This document shows, in pieces, positions 9,908 through 20,764 of a stretch of 64,000 bases of DNA. Positions within the stretch are counted from its first letter, which is position 1; every line of letters starts with the position of its first letter. This DNA is from Desulfosporosinus acidiphilus SJ4. Its GTDB lineage: Bacteria > Bacillota > Desulfitobacteriia > Desulfitobacteriales > Desulfitobacteriaceae. The stretch is taken from NCBI RefSeq assembly GCF_000255115.2, contig NC_018068.1, forward strand, positions 3,691,977 to 3,755,976, read 5' to 3'. The position numbers were made by a program, and so were the translations under genes. The notes beneath the pieces are model-generated. The model saw only the letters and a list, made by a program, of their open reading frames with translations, had not been told where the DNA came from and ran no database searches.

Positions 9908-10987
9908 TTATTTTTTGTGGGCTGAAACGAAGTTTTCTATTTCTCGGAGCAGCGCCGGCAGGAGTTCTTCTTCACTAAGGCTGGCGATGATTTCCCCTTT
10001 TCGAAATAATAGCCCTTTTCCCTTGCCCCCGGCGATTCCGAAATCAGCTTCACGTGCTTCACCCGGCCCATTAACTGCGCATCCCATAACAGCAACTTTC
10101 AGAGGTTTGTCCAAGGGAGGAAGCTGGGAAAGATGTTCTTCCACTTTTTCTGCCATAGCGGCCAAATCAACTTGCGTCCGACCGCAGGTGGGACAGCTGA
10201 TTAAATCGATATTCCGCTGTCTTAAACCGAGAACATGCAAAATTTCCAGGGCAACAGGGATCTCGTGGACAGGGTCACCTGTCAGGGACACGCGAATGGT
10301 ATCTCCTATCCCTTCTGCAAGTAATGTCCCTATACCGACGGCTGATCGGACAACGCCCGAACGAACGGTTCCAGCCTCAGTGACCCCCAGGTGCAAGGGA
10401 TAATCAACACGTTCCGACATTTGGCGATAAGCTTCCAGCATTAAAGGAACGGAAGAGGCTTTCAGAGAAACTTTAATTTTATCATAGCCTTCATCTTCCA
10501 ATAAGCGAATATGTCTTAGGGCACTTTCCACCATTCCGGCGGCTGTTGTCCCCCCATATTTTTCTAAAAACTCTTTCTCTAAGGATCCACCATTGACCCC
10601 GATGCGGATGGGTATTTGTCGTTCTTTGGCCGCTTTAACAACTTCTTGAACCTTCCAGCGTGAACCGATATTTCCCGGATTTAAACGCAGCCCGTGAATT
10701 CCTTGCTCCAGAGCACGGATGGCCAGACGATAATCAAAATGAATGTCGGCTATGGTCGGAATTGGGCTGGAAAGGACGATGGCTTTTAAAGCTTCCGCCG
10801 CCTCCATATCCAAAACAGCTAAGCGAACAATTTCGCATCCGGCTGACGCCAAATTGTTAATCTGGGTTAGGGTTTTCTCCACATCCCGCGTATCTGTATT
10901 GGTCATTGACTGAACAACCACTGGAGCACCCCCGCCGATAACGACAGAACCAACTTGAACCGGCTTAGTTTTCTTTCTTAATAACAT
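9908..10987 (-). CDS. ispG: (E)-4-hydroxy-3-methylbut-2-enyl-diphosphate synthase
   Basis: IspG (GcpE) is the 4Fe-4S enzyme converting MEcPP to HMBPP, the penultimate step of the MEP isoprenoid pathway. At 359 residues it is the two-domain bacterial form. The TIM-barrel opens with [16 protein letters not shown]; the cluster ligands are in CPTCGRTQ and [11 protein letters not shown]. The ATG follows TGGAGGTCTT. It lies between rseP and proS, with dxr two genes away, so two MEP enzymes share this gene string. Confidence 0.96.
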   Translation of the reverse strand: MLLRKKTKPVQVGSVVIGGGAPVVVQSMTNTDTRDVEKTLTQINNLASAGCEIVRLAVLDMEAAEALKAIVLSSPIPTIADIHFDYRLAIRALEQGIHGLRLNPGNIGSRWKVQEVVKAAKERQIPIRIGVNGGSLEKEFLEKYGGTTAAGMVESALRHIRLLEDEGYDKIKVSLKASSVPLMLEAYRQMSERVDYPLHLGVTEAGTVRSGVVRSAVGIGTLLAEGIGDTIRVSLTGDPVHEIPVALEILHVLGLRQRNIDLISCPTCGRTQVDLAAMAEKVEEHLSQLPPLDKPLKVAVMGCAVNGPGEAREADFGIAGGKGKGLLFRKGEIIASLSEEELLPALLREIENFVSAHKK

Positions 10988-11010
10988 AAGACCTCCAGTC
11001 TTCTCCTCGT

Positions 11011-12081
11011 TTAACCGGCCTTAACAAAGAGGCGCACCACATCTTTGTATGTGACAGCAACCATTAAGGCCATAAGCAATACAAAGCCCACCAAATGAAT
11101 CATGTTTTCCTTTTCTGGGTTGAGTGGTTTTCCTCGTAATCCTTCAAATAACAGGAAGACAAGTCGACTTCCATCTAAAGCCGGAATCGGGAACAAGTTA
11201 ATCAGTCCTAATTGGATACTTAAAACGCCTGTTAAACCCAGCAGATTTGATAAGCCTTCCTTCGCACCTTCGCCGATGGCCTGGGCGATCATCACAGGTC
11301 CCCCCACGTCCGCGGGAATTTTACCCGTTATCATTTGAGTCAACGTCACGACGATAAACTTCGTGAAGTCTAAGGTCCGTCCCAGGCCGAATTGAGTTGA
11401 CTGGAGAATTGACGCATGTACGTAAACAACGTCCGGTGCTATGCCAATCATTCCATAGCCTGTCTGAGGATCTTTCTCAGTCTTGACCGAGACGGTGTGT
11501 GTCTTATTGCCCTGTGCACTTTCAATGGTAAGATTGAGTTGTTGATTTGGCTTACCATGAATTACTTCCGTAAGGCGATTCCAATCAGGGGTCGGCTCTT
11601 GGTTAACTGCCACAATTTTATCACCAGGCTGTAAACCTGCGGCGGCAGCCGGTTTGCCGCTGACAAGGGAACCAATACTATTGCCGTTGCTCTGAGTCGG
11701 CACTCCCAGATAGGCAAAAACACTGACAAATAAGAACACCGCTAAAACAAAATTCATGATCGGTCCCGCAGCAATCACTGCCATGCGCTGCCAGACTGGT
11801 TTGTTCATAAAACTTCGCTCATCATCAATGGGAGCGATGATGGTTCGTCCTTCTTCATCAACCTCTGCATCCATGCCATAGAGTTTTACGAATCCCCCCA
11901 GGGGGATAATCCGCCAAGCGTAGAGAGTTTCTTTCCCTTGATACCCTATAATTTTAGGGCCAAAACCAAAGCTGAACTCTATGACTTTTACTCCGATCCA
12001 TTTTGCAACAATGTAATGACCAAATTCGTGAATCATAACCATACTTCCAAAAACGAAAATAATGGCGAGTGCTGTAGTCAT
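11011..12081 (-). CDS. rseP: Site-2 intramembrane zinc metalloprotease RseP/RasP
   Basis: This membrane protease cleaves anti-sigma factors and signal-peptide remnants within the bilayer. With the start at MTTALAII it has 356 residues; HEFGH at residues 18-22 supplies the zinc ligands, a PDZ domain spans about 150-250 (GSLVSGKPAAAAGLQPGDKIV), and the third ligand is in the LDG motif (LFPIPALDGSRL). The chosen ATG has AAGGAGGG seven bases upstream; the longer frame (12147) adds 22 residues with no site. Between dxr and ispG as in many clostridia. Confidence 0.95.
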   Translation of the reverse strand: MTTALAIIFVFGSMVMIHEFGHYIVAKWIGVKVIEFSFGFGPKIIGYQGKETLYAWRIIPLGGFVKLYGMDAEVDEEGRTIIAPIDDERSFMNKPVWQRMAVIAAGPIMNFVLAVFLFVSVFAYLGVPTQSNGNSIGSLVSGKPAAAAGLQPGDKIVAVNQEPTPDWNRLTEVIHGKPNQQLNLTIESAQGNKTHTVSVKTEKDPQTGYGMIGIAPDVVYVHASILQSTQFGLGRTLDFTKFIVVTLTQMITGKIPADVGGPVMIAQAIGEGAKEGLSNLLGLTGVLSIQLGLINLFPIPALDGSRLVFLLFEGLRGKPLNPEKENMIHLVGFVLLMALMVAVTYKDVVRLFVKAG

Positions 12082-12223
12082 ATTTAAACCCTCCTTTATC
12101 CTTGACGTGTAAAAACTTTCGGCTTTCAAATCTAAGAAATAAGGCAATCAACAGCCGTTTAACAAGACAAAATTGATCTCGGTCCCATTGTAAGACTCTC
12201 AGGCAGCTAGCGAACAGCCCCTG

Positions 12224-13363
12224 CTAAATGAGTTCCGAAATTCGCTGCCGCGCCCAAGTGTCTGCATCGAGTATACTTCCCAATTCCGGATGATCTAAAA
12301 CATCATGCTCAGAACAAACCTTTTCAACAAGCTCATGAATTTTAAGATACGTTATCTTCCTTTCCAAAAAGGCTGAAACGGCAGCTTCATTGGCTGCATT
12401 CATCACTGCAGGAAGGGTCCCGCCTCTTCGTCCTGCTTCATAAGCTAAGGCCAAAGCTGGGAATTTTTTAACATCGGGCTCAAAGAACGTTAGAGTTTTT
12501 CCCCTCAAATCCAACCGTTCAAAAGGATTTTTCCAGCGGGTCGGATAACTTAGAGCATATTGAATCGGCAAGCGCATATCCGGTTTTCCTAATTGAGCAA
12601 GCACAGAACCATCGCGATATTGCACCATAGAATGAACAATACTTTGCGGGTGGATGAGAACTTCAATATGATCGTAATCCATAGTAAATAGATGATGAGC
12701 TTCTATAACTTCAAGACCTTTGTTCATCATAGTGGCAGAATCGATGGTAATCTTGGCTCCCATAGACCAATTGGGATGGCGTAAGGCGTTTTCAAGGGTT
12801 ACGTTTTCTAACTCCTCTTTAGGCTTACTAAAGAAAGGGCCCCCCGAGGCAGTCAAGATGATCGTTTCGATGGTTTCAGGATTCTCTTCGAGACACTGAA
12901 AAACCGCTGAATGTTCACTGTCCACTGGGATAATCGGTCGATTCATGGCTTTAGCCTTAGCCATCACCAAATCACCGCCGGCAACTAGGGTCTCCTTGTT
13001 GGCCAAGGCAATTGCTTTACCGGCTTCCAGAGCGGAAAGAGTCGGCTCAAGACCGATGCGGCCGGAAATAGCCGTAACGACTGTATCTACTTCTTGGGCA
13101 ATCACTGTATTGATAATGCCGTCCATACCTTGCATGACCTTGATCGGCGTATCCGCTAAACGGCCCTGTAGTTCACGAGCCGCGCCATCATTCATCATAA
13201 CTGCGACTGCCGGGCGGAAGGCGCGTGCCTGTTCTTCCATCAGTTTAACATTTTTATCCGCTGCCAAAGCATACACTTTTAATTGATCTTTAGAATGTCT
13301 GACAACGTCCAGCGTTTGACGTCCAACGGAGCCTGTGGACCCTAAGATAGTGATCGTTTTCAA
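12224..13363 (-). CDS. dxr: 1-deoxy-D-xylulose 5-phosphate reductoisomerase
   Basis: Dxr makes 2-C-methyl-D-erythritol 4-phosphate, the first committed MEP step. The 379 residues begin with the NADPH-binding ITILGSTGSVGRQTLDV; metal and substrate residues are in VDSEHSAVFQCL, LTASGGPF, and HPNWSMGAKITIDSATMMNKGLEVIEA (shown here only as a family landmark near residues 200-230). The start is TTG, preceded by GGGAGAAGA at ten bases. Neighbours are the AI-2E-type permease upstream and rseP downstream. Confidence 0.96.
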   Translation of the reverse strand: MKTITILGSTGSVGRQTLDVVRHSKDQLKVYALAADKNVKLMEEQARAFRPAVAVMMNDGAARELQGRLADTPIKVMQGMDGIINTVIAQEVDTVVTAISGRIGLEPTLSALEAGKAIALANKETLVAGGDLVMAKAKAMNRPIIPVDSEHSAVFQCLEENPETIETIILTASGGPFFSKPKEELENVTLENALRHPNWSMGAKITIDSATMMNKGLEVIEAHHLFTMDYDHIEVLIHPQSIVHSMVQYRDGSVLAQLGKPDMRLPIQYALSYPTRWKNPFERLDLRGKTLTFFEPDVKKFPALALAYEAGRRGGTLPAVMNAANEAAVSAFLERKITYLKIHELVEKVCSEHDVLDHPELGSILDADTWARQRISELI

Positions 13364-13417
13364 GTCAACATCATCTTCTCCCTGTCGATTACTTAAGTTT
13401 AAGAGAGCCTCATCCGT

Positions 13418-14521
13418 TTAATCTTTTCGTCCAAAAATCCCTACTTTGCGCAGTGCTTCATAGCTGATGACGATTCCCGGACCTACCAAAATACCAACGA
13501 ACCCCAAGAGTTCTAGTCCTACATACATGGAGATTAGAGTGGGCAGGGGATGAAGGCCGATCCCTTGAGACATGATTTTCGGCTCCAGAAACTGCCGGAT
13601 TACCACGGTAATGACCCACATTATAACGACCTTAAGTGCAACTCCGAAAGAACCCAAAACCAACAGTCCGATAATCCATGGTCCAAATAAGATCCCCGTC
13701 CCTACAATAGGAACCGCGTCTAATATTCCGGCTAGGACACCAAGAGTCACGGCATAACGGTTGCCAATAATCAATAGTCCGGCGATGGTGGTAAGTGCCG
13801 TCACTGACATCAAAATGGCCAGAGCACGAACATAACCAACAACGGCGGCCCCTAAGTCTTGGCTGACCGCTTGAGCGCTGACATGCCAACGCCGCGGAAA
13901 AATGTTGGCAATAAATCGCCTGACATCGGGATAGCTGGAACTCATCATTAGAGTAGCAACCAGAGACACAACTGTGACAATGAAGACACGAGGCAAAGCA
14001 GTCAAAAAGCCCAGCAAAAATAAGCTCCCGTTTTTTGCCCATTCTTGAAGCATTCTGGCTATGCTCTCAGTGGAGGACGTCAATGTGCTTTGTATTTGAG
14101 GGTTAACCGTTATATACTTCTCCACAGTATCAATTTGATGGGTCACTAAATTCACGATATAGCTATAATTAGGAAGAGTTACTGCTAGTTCGGATAACTC
14201 AGTATAAAGTCGAGCGACAATTAAGAATACAAAAAGACTAATAACAGCAATTGCCAGAATTAAGGTTAGGATTGAAGCAAAGGGTCGTCGTAAATGAACT
14301 GCCCGCATAAGCCTCGCAACCACAGGTTCAAGTAAAAATGCCAAAAAAAGCGCGATTATAAAGGGTAAAAATGCGCCAAAGGCCCTGCCCAAAACATCGC
14401 CAAAAACCGGCAAAAACACTTGAAAGAAATAGGTAAATACTTTCAAGACAACCAAGATACTGGTGACTATGGCAAGCCTATTGAGACTGGCCCACAAAGG
14501 ATGTTTTTGATCAATGCTCAT
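13418..14521 (-). CDS. AI-2E transporter family (DUF20/PerM-like) membrane protein
   Basis: A 367-residue polytopic membrane protein of the family that includes TqsA, YdbI and PerM. About eight hydrophobic segments are visible, with the C-terminal block containing GILDAVPIVGTGILFGPWIIG and the conserved GLHPLPTLISMYVGLELLGFVGILVGPG. The substrate cannot be told from sequence; family members include autoinducer-2 exporters and sodium/proton antiporters. I start at ATG 14521, with AGGTGA upstream, rather than the GTG at 14530. It is inserted between cdsA and dxr, where Bacillus has no such gene. Confidence 0.85.
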   Translation of the reverse strand: MSIDQKHPLWASLNRLAIVTSILVVLKVFTYFFQVFLPVFGDVLGRAFGAFLPFIIALFLAFLLEPVVARLMRAVHLRRPFASILTLILAIAVISLFVFLIVARLYTELSELAVTLPNYSYIVNLVTHQIDTVEKYITVNPQIQSTLTSSTESIARMLQEWAKNGSLFLLGFLTALPRVFIVTVVSLVATLMMSSSYPDVRRFIANIFPRRWHVSAQAVSQDLGAAVVGYVRALAILMSVTALTTIAGLLIIGNRYAVTLGVLAGILDAVPIVGTGILFGPWIIGLLVLGSFGVALKVVIMWVITVVIRQFLEPKIMSQGIGLHPLPTLISMYVGLELLGFVGILVGPGIVISYEALRKVGIFGRKD

Positions 14522-14531
14522 AACTCTCACC

Positions 14532-15314
14532 TCACGACAGCAGAATCACACCATAATATACCAAGGGGAGAGCAAACATTAGACTGTCAAAGCGATCTAA
14601 AATCCCTCCATGTCCTGGTATAATGCTTCCTGAATCTTTTACCCCCGCAGTGCGTTTCAAGGCAGATTCGAACAAATCACCTATTTGCCCGCTTACTCCA
14701 ATCGTGATCCCCAAGACAAGATAGGTGAGCAAGTTAGCGTCATTAGCAAACCGCCAAAATAAAAGAGCCACAAAAACGCTGGAGAGCAATCCGCCTAGTG
14801 AACCTTCCACGGTTTTCTTGGGACTGACCTGAGGAGCTAAAAGATGGCTGCCAAATCCCCTTCCAATAAGGTATGCACCGGTATCAGTTGCCCATACCAA
14901 AAAAAACGTCAGAAAGGTCCATTCCAAGCCATGAGGAAGTTGTCGAAGTAAGTATAAATGAGAAAGTAAAACTGTTGAGTACAACACAGCTAAAAAATTA
15001 AAGCTTGCTTCCGTAAGAGATGTTCCTGGATAAGTCAAAGCAAGCCGGCCAAACGCGAGGAGTAGCCAGAACACTACTGCTGCGGTCATCCATTTAGAAC
15101 CATTGCTGAAAATAACGACAAACCAACCGACTGTCGCTAAGATAGTCAGTATATTCCAAACCTTAATGCCCATGTGTTTGTCAATTTGCAAAAACTCGCG
15201 CAAACCTAAGAAGGCCAGCACAGCCACAAGAAAAGCAGTATAGGGGCCGCCCAAATACGTCAGCCCCAAAAGAAGAGGAGCACCAATCAAGGCACTAATG
15301 GTCCTTTTAAGCAT
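14532..15314 (-). CDS. cdsA: Phosphatidate cytidylyltransferase
   Basis: CdsA makes CDP-diacylglycerol, the precursor of phosphatidylglycerol and other phospholipids. About 260 residues with seven to eight membrane segments. The family signature is visible near the C-terminus: SPKKTVEGSLGG, then GQIGDLFESALKRTAGVKD and PGHGGILDRFDSL with the catalytic Asp residues. Start at the ATG after GAGGAATTGTG. Ends ten bases before the AI-2E permease and begins seven bases after uppS. Confidence 0.96.
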   Translation of the reverse strand: MLKRTISALIGAPLLLGLTYLGGPYTAFLVAVLAFLGLREFLQIDKHMGIKVWNILTILATVGWFVVIFSNGSKWMTAAVVFWLLLAFGRLALTYPGTSLTEASFNFLAVLYSTVLLSHLYLLRQLPHGLEWTFLTFFLVWATDTGAYLIGRGFGSHLLAPQVSPKKTVEGSLGGLLSSVFVALLFWRFANDANLLTYLVLGITIGVSGQIGDLFESALKRTAGVKDSGSIIPGHGGILDRFDSLMFALPLVYYGVILLS

Positions 15315-15323
15315 CACAATTCC

Positions 15324-16088
15324 TCAATTTTTATGTATTCCACCATAGCGGCGATCTCTTTTCTGATATACTTTTATCGCCTCAATCAAGGAGTTTTCTC
15401 CAAAATCGGGCCAGAACTCCTCAACAACTAAAAATTCGGTATAGGCTAACTGCCATAATAAAAAATTACTTAATCTCATCTCACCCGAAGTTCTTATGAG
15501 CAAATCCGGGTCGGGAAGTCCGCCGGTAAAAAGCTTGTCACTAAAAAGTTTCTCATCAATTTCCTCTATTGTTTGTTTGCCTTCCAAAACATCCTGGCTC
15601 ATTTTCTTAACCGCATCAATGATTTCGGCACGCCCGCCATAATTCAAGGCAAGATTAAGGACTAACCCTGAGTTGTTCTTCGTCCGCTCTACAGCGCGTT
15701 TTAATTCATGTTGAGCCTCCATCGGAAGGTCCTTAAGTATCCCAATGGCCCTAATGACTACATTATTTTGATGCAGTTCTTCGAGTTCCTTTCTGAGATA
15801 CTCTGTCAGCAATTTCATCAATATGCCGACTTCATCTTTAGGCCTGCTCCAATTTTCTGTAGAAAAAGCATAGACTGTCAGAATTTGAATTCCTAATTTA
15901 GAGCAAGTCTTAACAATTTTCCTCAGAGCTTCAACGCCCGCACGATGCCCCATTGAACGCGGCAGAGCCCGCTTTTGGGCCCAGCGCCCGTTCCCATCCA
16001 TAATAATTGCAAGATGACGAGGGAGGCGGTCCATTGCAACCTGGTCTTGCAAATCATCTTTTAATTGATTCCTAGGTTTGAACCACAT
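15324..16088 (-). CDS. uppS: Undecaprenyl diphosphate synthase (cis-prenyltransferase)
   Basis: UppS extends farnesyl diphosphate with eight isoprene units to make the C55 lipid carrier of cell-wall synthesis. The 254 residues contain HLAIIMDGNGRWA with the catalytic Asp at residue 31, AFSTENWSRP, and the C-terminal DLLIRTSGEMRLSNFLLWQ signature. A hydrophilic extension of about 20 residues precedes the domain. ATG follows GGGGTGG. It connects the MEP genes nearby to wall lipid supply, with uppP at 59907 recycling the product. Confidence 0.97.
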   Translation of the reverse strand: MWFKPRNQLKDDLQDQVAMDRLPRHLAIIMDGNGRWAQKRALPRSMGHRAGVEALRKIVKTCSKLGIQILTVYAFSTENWSRPKDEVGILMKLLTEYLRKELEELHQNNVVIRAIGILKDLPMEAQHELKRAVERTKNNSGLVLNLALNYGGRAEIIDAVKKMSQDVLEGKQTIEEIDEKLFSDKLFTGGLPDPDLLIRTSGEMRLSNFLLWQLAYTEFLVVEEFWPDFGENSLIEAIKVYQKRDRRYGGIHKN

Positions 16089-16156
16089 TATTCCACCCCA
16101 TAATACGATATTCGATTTCCATAACGGTCAGGCCAGAATCATATAGAGAGGTTAAA

Positions 16157-16180
16157 GACCCCCTTAACAATTAGGGGGTC
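16157..16180 (-). terminator. Hairpin overlapping the stop of the small ORF after frr
   Basis: GACCCCCT and AGGGGGTC form a perfect 8-bp stem around eight bases; the hairpin includes the TAA stop at 16164-16166. On the minus strand CTTTAACC follows, a weak T-tract. It may attenuate transcription between frr and uppS or act as a partial terminator. Confidence 0.5.
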
Positions 16181-16378
16181 GATGCTGACAAAGTGAGTAC
16201 TTTTCATGGGCTAAAATCAAGTCCACATGATCTTCGAATTCCCGCAGTCGGACCACTCGCAGGTCCCCCCATGTTTCCATTTTACCACGGGGACGAGCGA
16301 TTTGGAAAGCATACGGTTTTCCTAAGGATTCAAGATCCTTCCTAACCTCATCCCAAGGTAATCCGCACCATAAAAATG

Positions 16379-16382
<4 letters not shown>
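16164..16382 (-). CDS. Small conserved-looking hypothetical protein, 72 residues
   Basis: The frame starts with an ATG that overlaps the frr stop by four bases (ATGA), the pattern of a translationally coupled real gene. The protein ([21 protein letters not shown] and an RPRGK turn, with [16 protein letters not shown] near the end) is a mixed alpha/beta soluble protein with two Cys near the C-terminus. I do not recognise a family. The stop lies inside a strong hairpin. Its place between frr and uppS suggests co-expression with translation and lipid-carrier genes; function unknown. Confidence 0.7.
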
Positions 16383-17748
<1,366 letters not shown>

Positions 17749-17754
17749 CTACAA

Positions 17755-18408
17755 TTAGCGGCCTATTTCTTTCATAACTTCCGAAGCAAAATCCTCTTGC
17801 CGTTTTTCAATGCCTGCACCTAATTCATAGCGGGTAAAGCGGCGGATAACAATTTTTTCTCCGATTTTAGCAGTTTTGTCGAGAACTAAATCGCTGATGC
17901 TCTTATCAGGATCTTTGACAAAAGCTTGTTCCATTAAACATACTTCTTTATAAAATTTCTCAATTCGTCCTTCGACCATTTTCTCAATGATCTTCTCCGG
18001 TTTGCCTTCGTTAAGAGCTTGCGCTTTTAAGATGTCTCGTTCATGCTGAAGAACTTCCGCCGGTACATCTTCCTTGTTCAAATATTGAGGATTTGCTGCA
18101 GCAATGTGCATGGCGACATCCTTAACCAGCAATTTGAATTCTTCTCCGCGAGCCACGAAATCTGTTTCACAGTTTACTTCAAGCAATACCCCAATACGCC
18201 CGCCGCCATGGATATAAGCTTCCACAATTCCTTCTGCTGCAATGCGTCCTGCTTTTTTCGCTGCGGCAGCCAAGCCTTTCTCACGTAAAAAATCAGCTGC
18301 TTTTTCCATTTCACCATTGCACTCTGTTAAGGCCTTTTTGCAATCCATCATTCCTGCACCGGTGCGTTCCCGCAATTCTTTAACCAGCACTGCTGTAATT
18401 TCAGCCAT
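17755..18408 (-). CDS. tsf: Elongation factor Ts
   Basis: EF-Ts exchanges GDP for GTP on EF-Tu. With the start at [27 protein letters not shown], the hallmark N-terminus, it has about 217 residues, the short form typical of Firmicutes and thermophiles. The second landmark [14 protein letters not shown] is present. GGAGG lies ten bases upstream; a closer ATG two codons earlier (18414) is an alternative. Follows rpsB after a 136-base gap with a large hairpin. Confidence 0.96.
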   Translation of the reverse strand: MAEITAVLVKELRERTGAGMMDCKKALTECNGEMEKAADFLREKGLAAAAKKAGRIAAEGIVEAYIHGGGRIGVLLEVNCETDFVARGEEFKLLVKDVAMHIAAANPQYLNKEDVPAEVLQHERDILKAQALNEGKPEKIIEKMVEGRIEKFYKEVCLMEQAFVKDPDKSISDLVLDKTAKIGEKIVIRRFTRYELGAGIEKRQEDFASEVMKEIGR

Positions 18409-18488
18409 TATCATCAAACCTCCGAATTCAATCCACAATGCCCAAGGCAAGGTGTCAATATTTTATTATTTTGCAAAAATTAGCTAGA

Positions 18489-18540
18489 CAAAATTCGAGG
18501 CGCGGAATTCGAAATTTCGCGCCTCGAACTTCGAATTTTG
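18489..18540 (-). terminator. Large inverted repeat between rpsB and tsf (attenuator?)
   Basis: TTCGAGGCGCG at 18494-18504 and CGCGCCTCGAA at 18518-18528 form a perfect 11-bp stem. Outer bases CAAAATTCGA and TCGAATTTTG at 18489 and 18531 are also inverse complements, and the loop holds further TTCGAA units, so several alternative folds compete. There is only a weak T-tract on the minus strand (ATTTTGTC). It could act as an attenuator lowering tsf relative to rpsB or as an RNA processing site. Confidence 0.65.
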
Positions 18541-18543
18541 AGT

Positions 18544-19272
18544 TTAACCTTCAACTGCTTCTCCGGCTTCCTCAGCTTCTTCGTCCACATTTCCTTGTTG
18601 TCCTTCGATAATTGCATCTGCCATTTTTGCTGTTAACAATTTTACGGCGCGGATGGCATCATCGTTAGCCGGGATGACAACATCAATCTCGTCGGGGTCA
18701 CAGTTTGTATCAACAATAGCAACGATGGGAATATTCAAGCGTCGTGCTTCTGCCACGGCAATTCGCTCTTTACGCGGGTCAACAATGAATAACGCATCCG
18801 GGAGTTTCTTCATATTTTTAATACCGCCTAAGAAACGCTCCAGCTTCTCCATCTCATGGCGAAGGGCAGAGACTTCTTTCTTAGTGAGCACTTCGAAAAC
18901 CCCTTCAGTTTCCATTCTTTCCAGCTCACGCAAACGATCAACCCGTTTTTGGATGGTTTGGAAGTTTGTCAGCATTCCTCCGAGCCAACGCTCGTTGACA
19001 AAATACATGCCGCAGCGTTCAGCTTCTTCTTTCACAGACTCCTGGGCTTGTTTCTTTGTGCCGACGAAGAGCATGGTGCCTCCCTCGGTTGCCAGATTGC
19101 GGACAAAGTTATAAGCTTCATCAACTTTCTTAACAGTCTTTTGCAGATCAATGATGTAAATCCCATTACGTTCTGTGAAAATATACCGGGCCATTTTAGG
19201 ATTCCAGCGACGTGTTTGGTGTCCGAAATGAACACCAGCTTCCAATAATTGTTTCATAGAGATAACTGCCAT
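18544..19272 (-). CDS. rpsB: 30S ribosomal protein S2
   Basis: S2 is a late-assembling protein of the small subunit. About 242 residues from [26 protein letters not shown] (shown as the family landmark). Signatures: [34 protein letters not shown], and [12 protein letters not shown]. The C-terminus is acidic ([13 protein letters not shown]), as in many Firmicutes. The ATG is chosen because AGTGGG lies eight bases upstream; the longer frame begins in the leader. Confidence 0.97.
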   Translation of the reverse strand: MAVISMKQLLEAGVHFGHQTRRWNPKMARYIFTERNGIYIIDLQKTVKKVDEAYNFVRNLATEGGTMLFVGTKKQAQESVKEEAERCGMYFVNERWLGGMLTNFQTIQKRVDRLRELERMETEGVFEVLTKKEVSALRHEMEKLERFLGGIKNMKKLPDALFIVDPRKERIAVAEARRLNIPIVAIVDTNCDPDEIDVVIPANDDAIRAVKLLTAKMADAIIEGQQGNVDEEAEEAGEAVEG

Positions 19273-19401
19273 TTTCATACCCACTTTCTTTTGTTTTGTT
19301 CCCTCCGCAGGTTCATCTCCGAACACCCTTTGTCCTTGAACAAAGAACAGTGTTCCAATCCCACTGCGTGTGTCATTTAATCACACCGAGAATAGATTAA
19401 C

Positions 19402-19430
19402 ATAATACCAGCCGCAATGCAATGAAAAAA
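19402..19430 (-). promoter_or_regulatory. Possible extended -10 promoter for rpsB
   Basis: On the minus strand TGGTATTAT at 19402-19410 resembles an extended -10 (TGn plus TATTAT); the -35 position is a T-run rather than TTGACA. It is about 130 bases upstream of the rpsB ATG, leaving room for a regulated leader. Weak evidence. Confidence 0.3.
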
Positions 19431-19453
19431 CATCTCAAATTAGCGATGTGCAA

Positions 19454-19912
19454 TCATTCATTTAAGCCTAAATAGTTCTGTAAATTTGATCGTAAACCAT
19501 GGAGCTTTATGAAGGTTTCCAAGTCACTCATGAGTTCCGGAAAGGGAAAGTAAAATTCACTCAAATAGTAGAAGATATCACCTGTACGAATTTGGGCAAC
19601 TTCTTGTCCCTTTCCGTCAAAATAAAAGGCCACCCTGCGAATGTCCTTGGGTTCAAGGACGTGCTTCCCCAGCAATGAATTAAACACAATCTGCTGATCT
19701 TTAATAAGAACACGCTTACTCTTGCCGATAACCCATAAGAACAAGATACCAAGAGCACAAATAACATAGATCCCCGCAAGGACTCGTAATTCAAGGCTGG
19801 GAAACTTATGAAACAGATAGATGCAGCCTAATAAAACGGGATAAAGAAGAAGAAAAAAGAGGCCAGGAATGACAAGCGGTTTCAGTTGGTAAATGTATTC
19901 ATGTTCATCCAC
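19454..19912 (-). CDS. Two-helix membrane protein with PH-like C-terminal region, unknown function
   Basis: About 152 residues. Two hydrophobic segments (around residues 12-32 and 42-62 from the GTG at 19912) are followed by a basic turn KSKRV and a soluble beta-rich region (VLIKDQQIVFNSLLGKHVL, RRVAFYFDGKGQE) resembling bacterial PH-like (bPH) domains. I chose the GTG eight bases after GGAGG; the GTG at 19921 overlaps the site. No family firmly recognised. It lies 24 bases after codY and is probably co-transcribed with it; no function is inferred. Confidence 0.75.
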   Translation of the reverse strand: MDEHEYIYQLKPLVIPGLFFLLLYPVLLGCIYLFHKFPSLELRVLAGIYVICALGILFLWVIGKSKRVLIKDQQIVFNSLLGKHVLEPKDIRRVAFYFDGKGQEVAQIRTGDIFYYLSEFYFPFPELMSDLETFIKLHGLRSNLQNYLGLNE

Positions 19913-19936
19913 GAAAACCACCTCCGGTACGTTCCC

Positions 19937-20731
19937 CTATTTTGTATGCTTGATATGCTTATCCAGTTCATCTAAGAGATAATCGTTGAGAACCCGGATG
20001 TAAGTTCCCTTCATTCCCAAAGACTTTGACTCAATAACACCTGCGGATTCAAATTTGCGGAGGGCGTTGACAATGACAGAACGGGTGATCCCAACTCGAT
20101 CCGCAATTTTGCTGGCGACTAAAAGACCTTCTCCGCCGCCTAATTCAGCAAAGATATGCTCAACAGCTTCGAGCTCGGAGTAGGATAGAGTACCAACTGC
20201 GATTTGAACGGCAGCTTTTTTACGGGCTTCTTCTTCTGCACGTTCAGCTTTTACCCGCAAGATTTCCATCCCTACAACTGTAGCACCATATTCGGCCAGA
20301 ACAAGATCTTCTTCTCTAAATTCCTCATCATATTTTGCCAAAACAAGCGTCCCTACCCGTTCGCCGCCGCCTAAAATTGGAACGACAGTTGTCACCTTAT
20401 TGTTAAAATGACAAGGTGTATCGTTGTCGAAAATGCAGCCATTGGCAACTTGGGTAGTGTTCGTCTTAGTCTCGTTTATTTTCATAAGACCTTCATTATA
20501 ACTTTCCGGAAAACGCTCGGAATGCATGACGATTTCGTCCATGGTTCCACAAACGAAGTGGTTCATAAAGCTATAACCTAAGATTTTTCCCCGCCGTCCC
20601 ACAATATAACAATTGGCGATAATTGCCTGGCGAAGCACCTTTGCCATTTCCTCAAAGTCAACAGGGTTTCCGGCAGCACGTTGAATTAATTTATTGATAG
20701 CCCTTGTTTTTTCCAGTAATGTACTTTCCAT
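19937..20731 (-). CDS. codY: GTP- and branched-chain-amino-acid-sensing global repressor CodY
   Basis: CodY represses stationary-phase, amino-acid and virulence genes when GTP and Ile/Leu/Val are abundant. The 264 residues comprise an N-terminal GAF-like effector domain ([20 protein letters not shown] to about 155), a linker helix and a C-terminal winged helix-turn-helix ([26 protein letters not shown], then KGTYIRVLN). The ATG follows AAGGAGG. It is the last of the xerC-hslV-hslU-codY string, the same order as codV-clpQ-clpY-codY of Bacillus subtilis. Confidence 0.97.
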   Translation of the reverse strand: MESTLLEKTRAINKLIQRAAGNPVDFEEMAKVLRQAIIANCYIVGRRGKILGYSFMNHFVCGTMDEIVMHSERFPESYNEGLMKINETKTNTTQVANGCIFDNDTPCHFNNKVTTVVPILGGGERVGTLVLAKYDEEFREEDLVLAEYGATVVGMEILRVKAERAEEEARKKAAVQIAVGTLSYSELEAVEHIFAELGGGEGLLVASKIADRVGITRSVIVNALRKFESAGVIESKSLGMKGTYIRVLNDYLLDELDKHIKHTK

Positions 20732-20764
20732 ATGTTTTTTCCTCCTTAAATTGCTTCGAATTAG

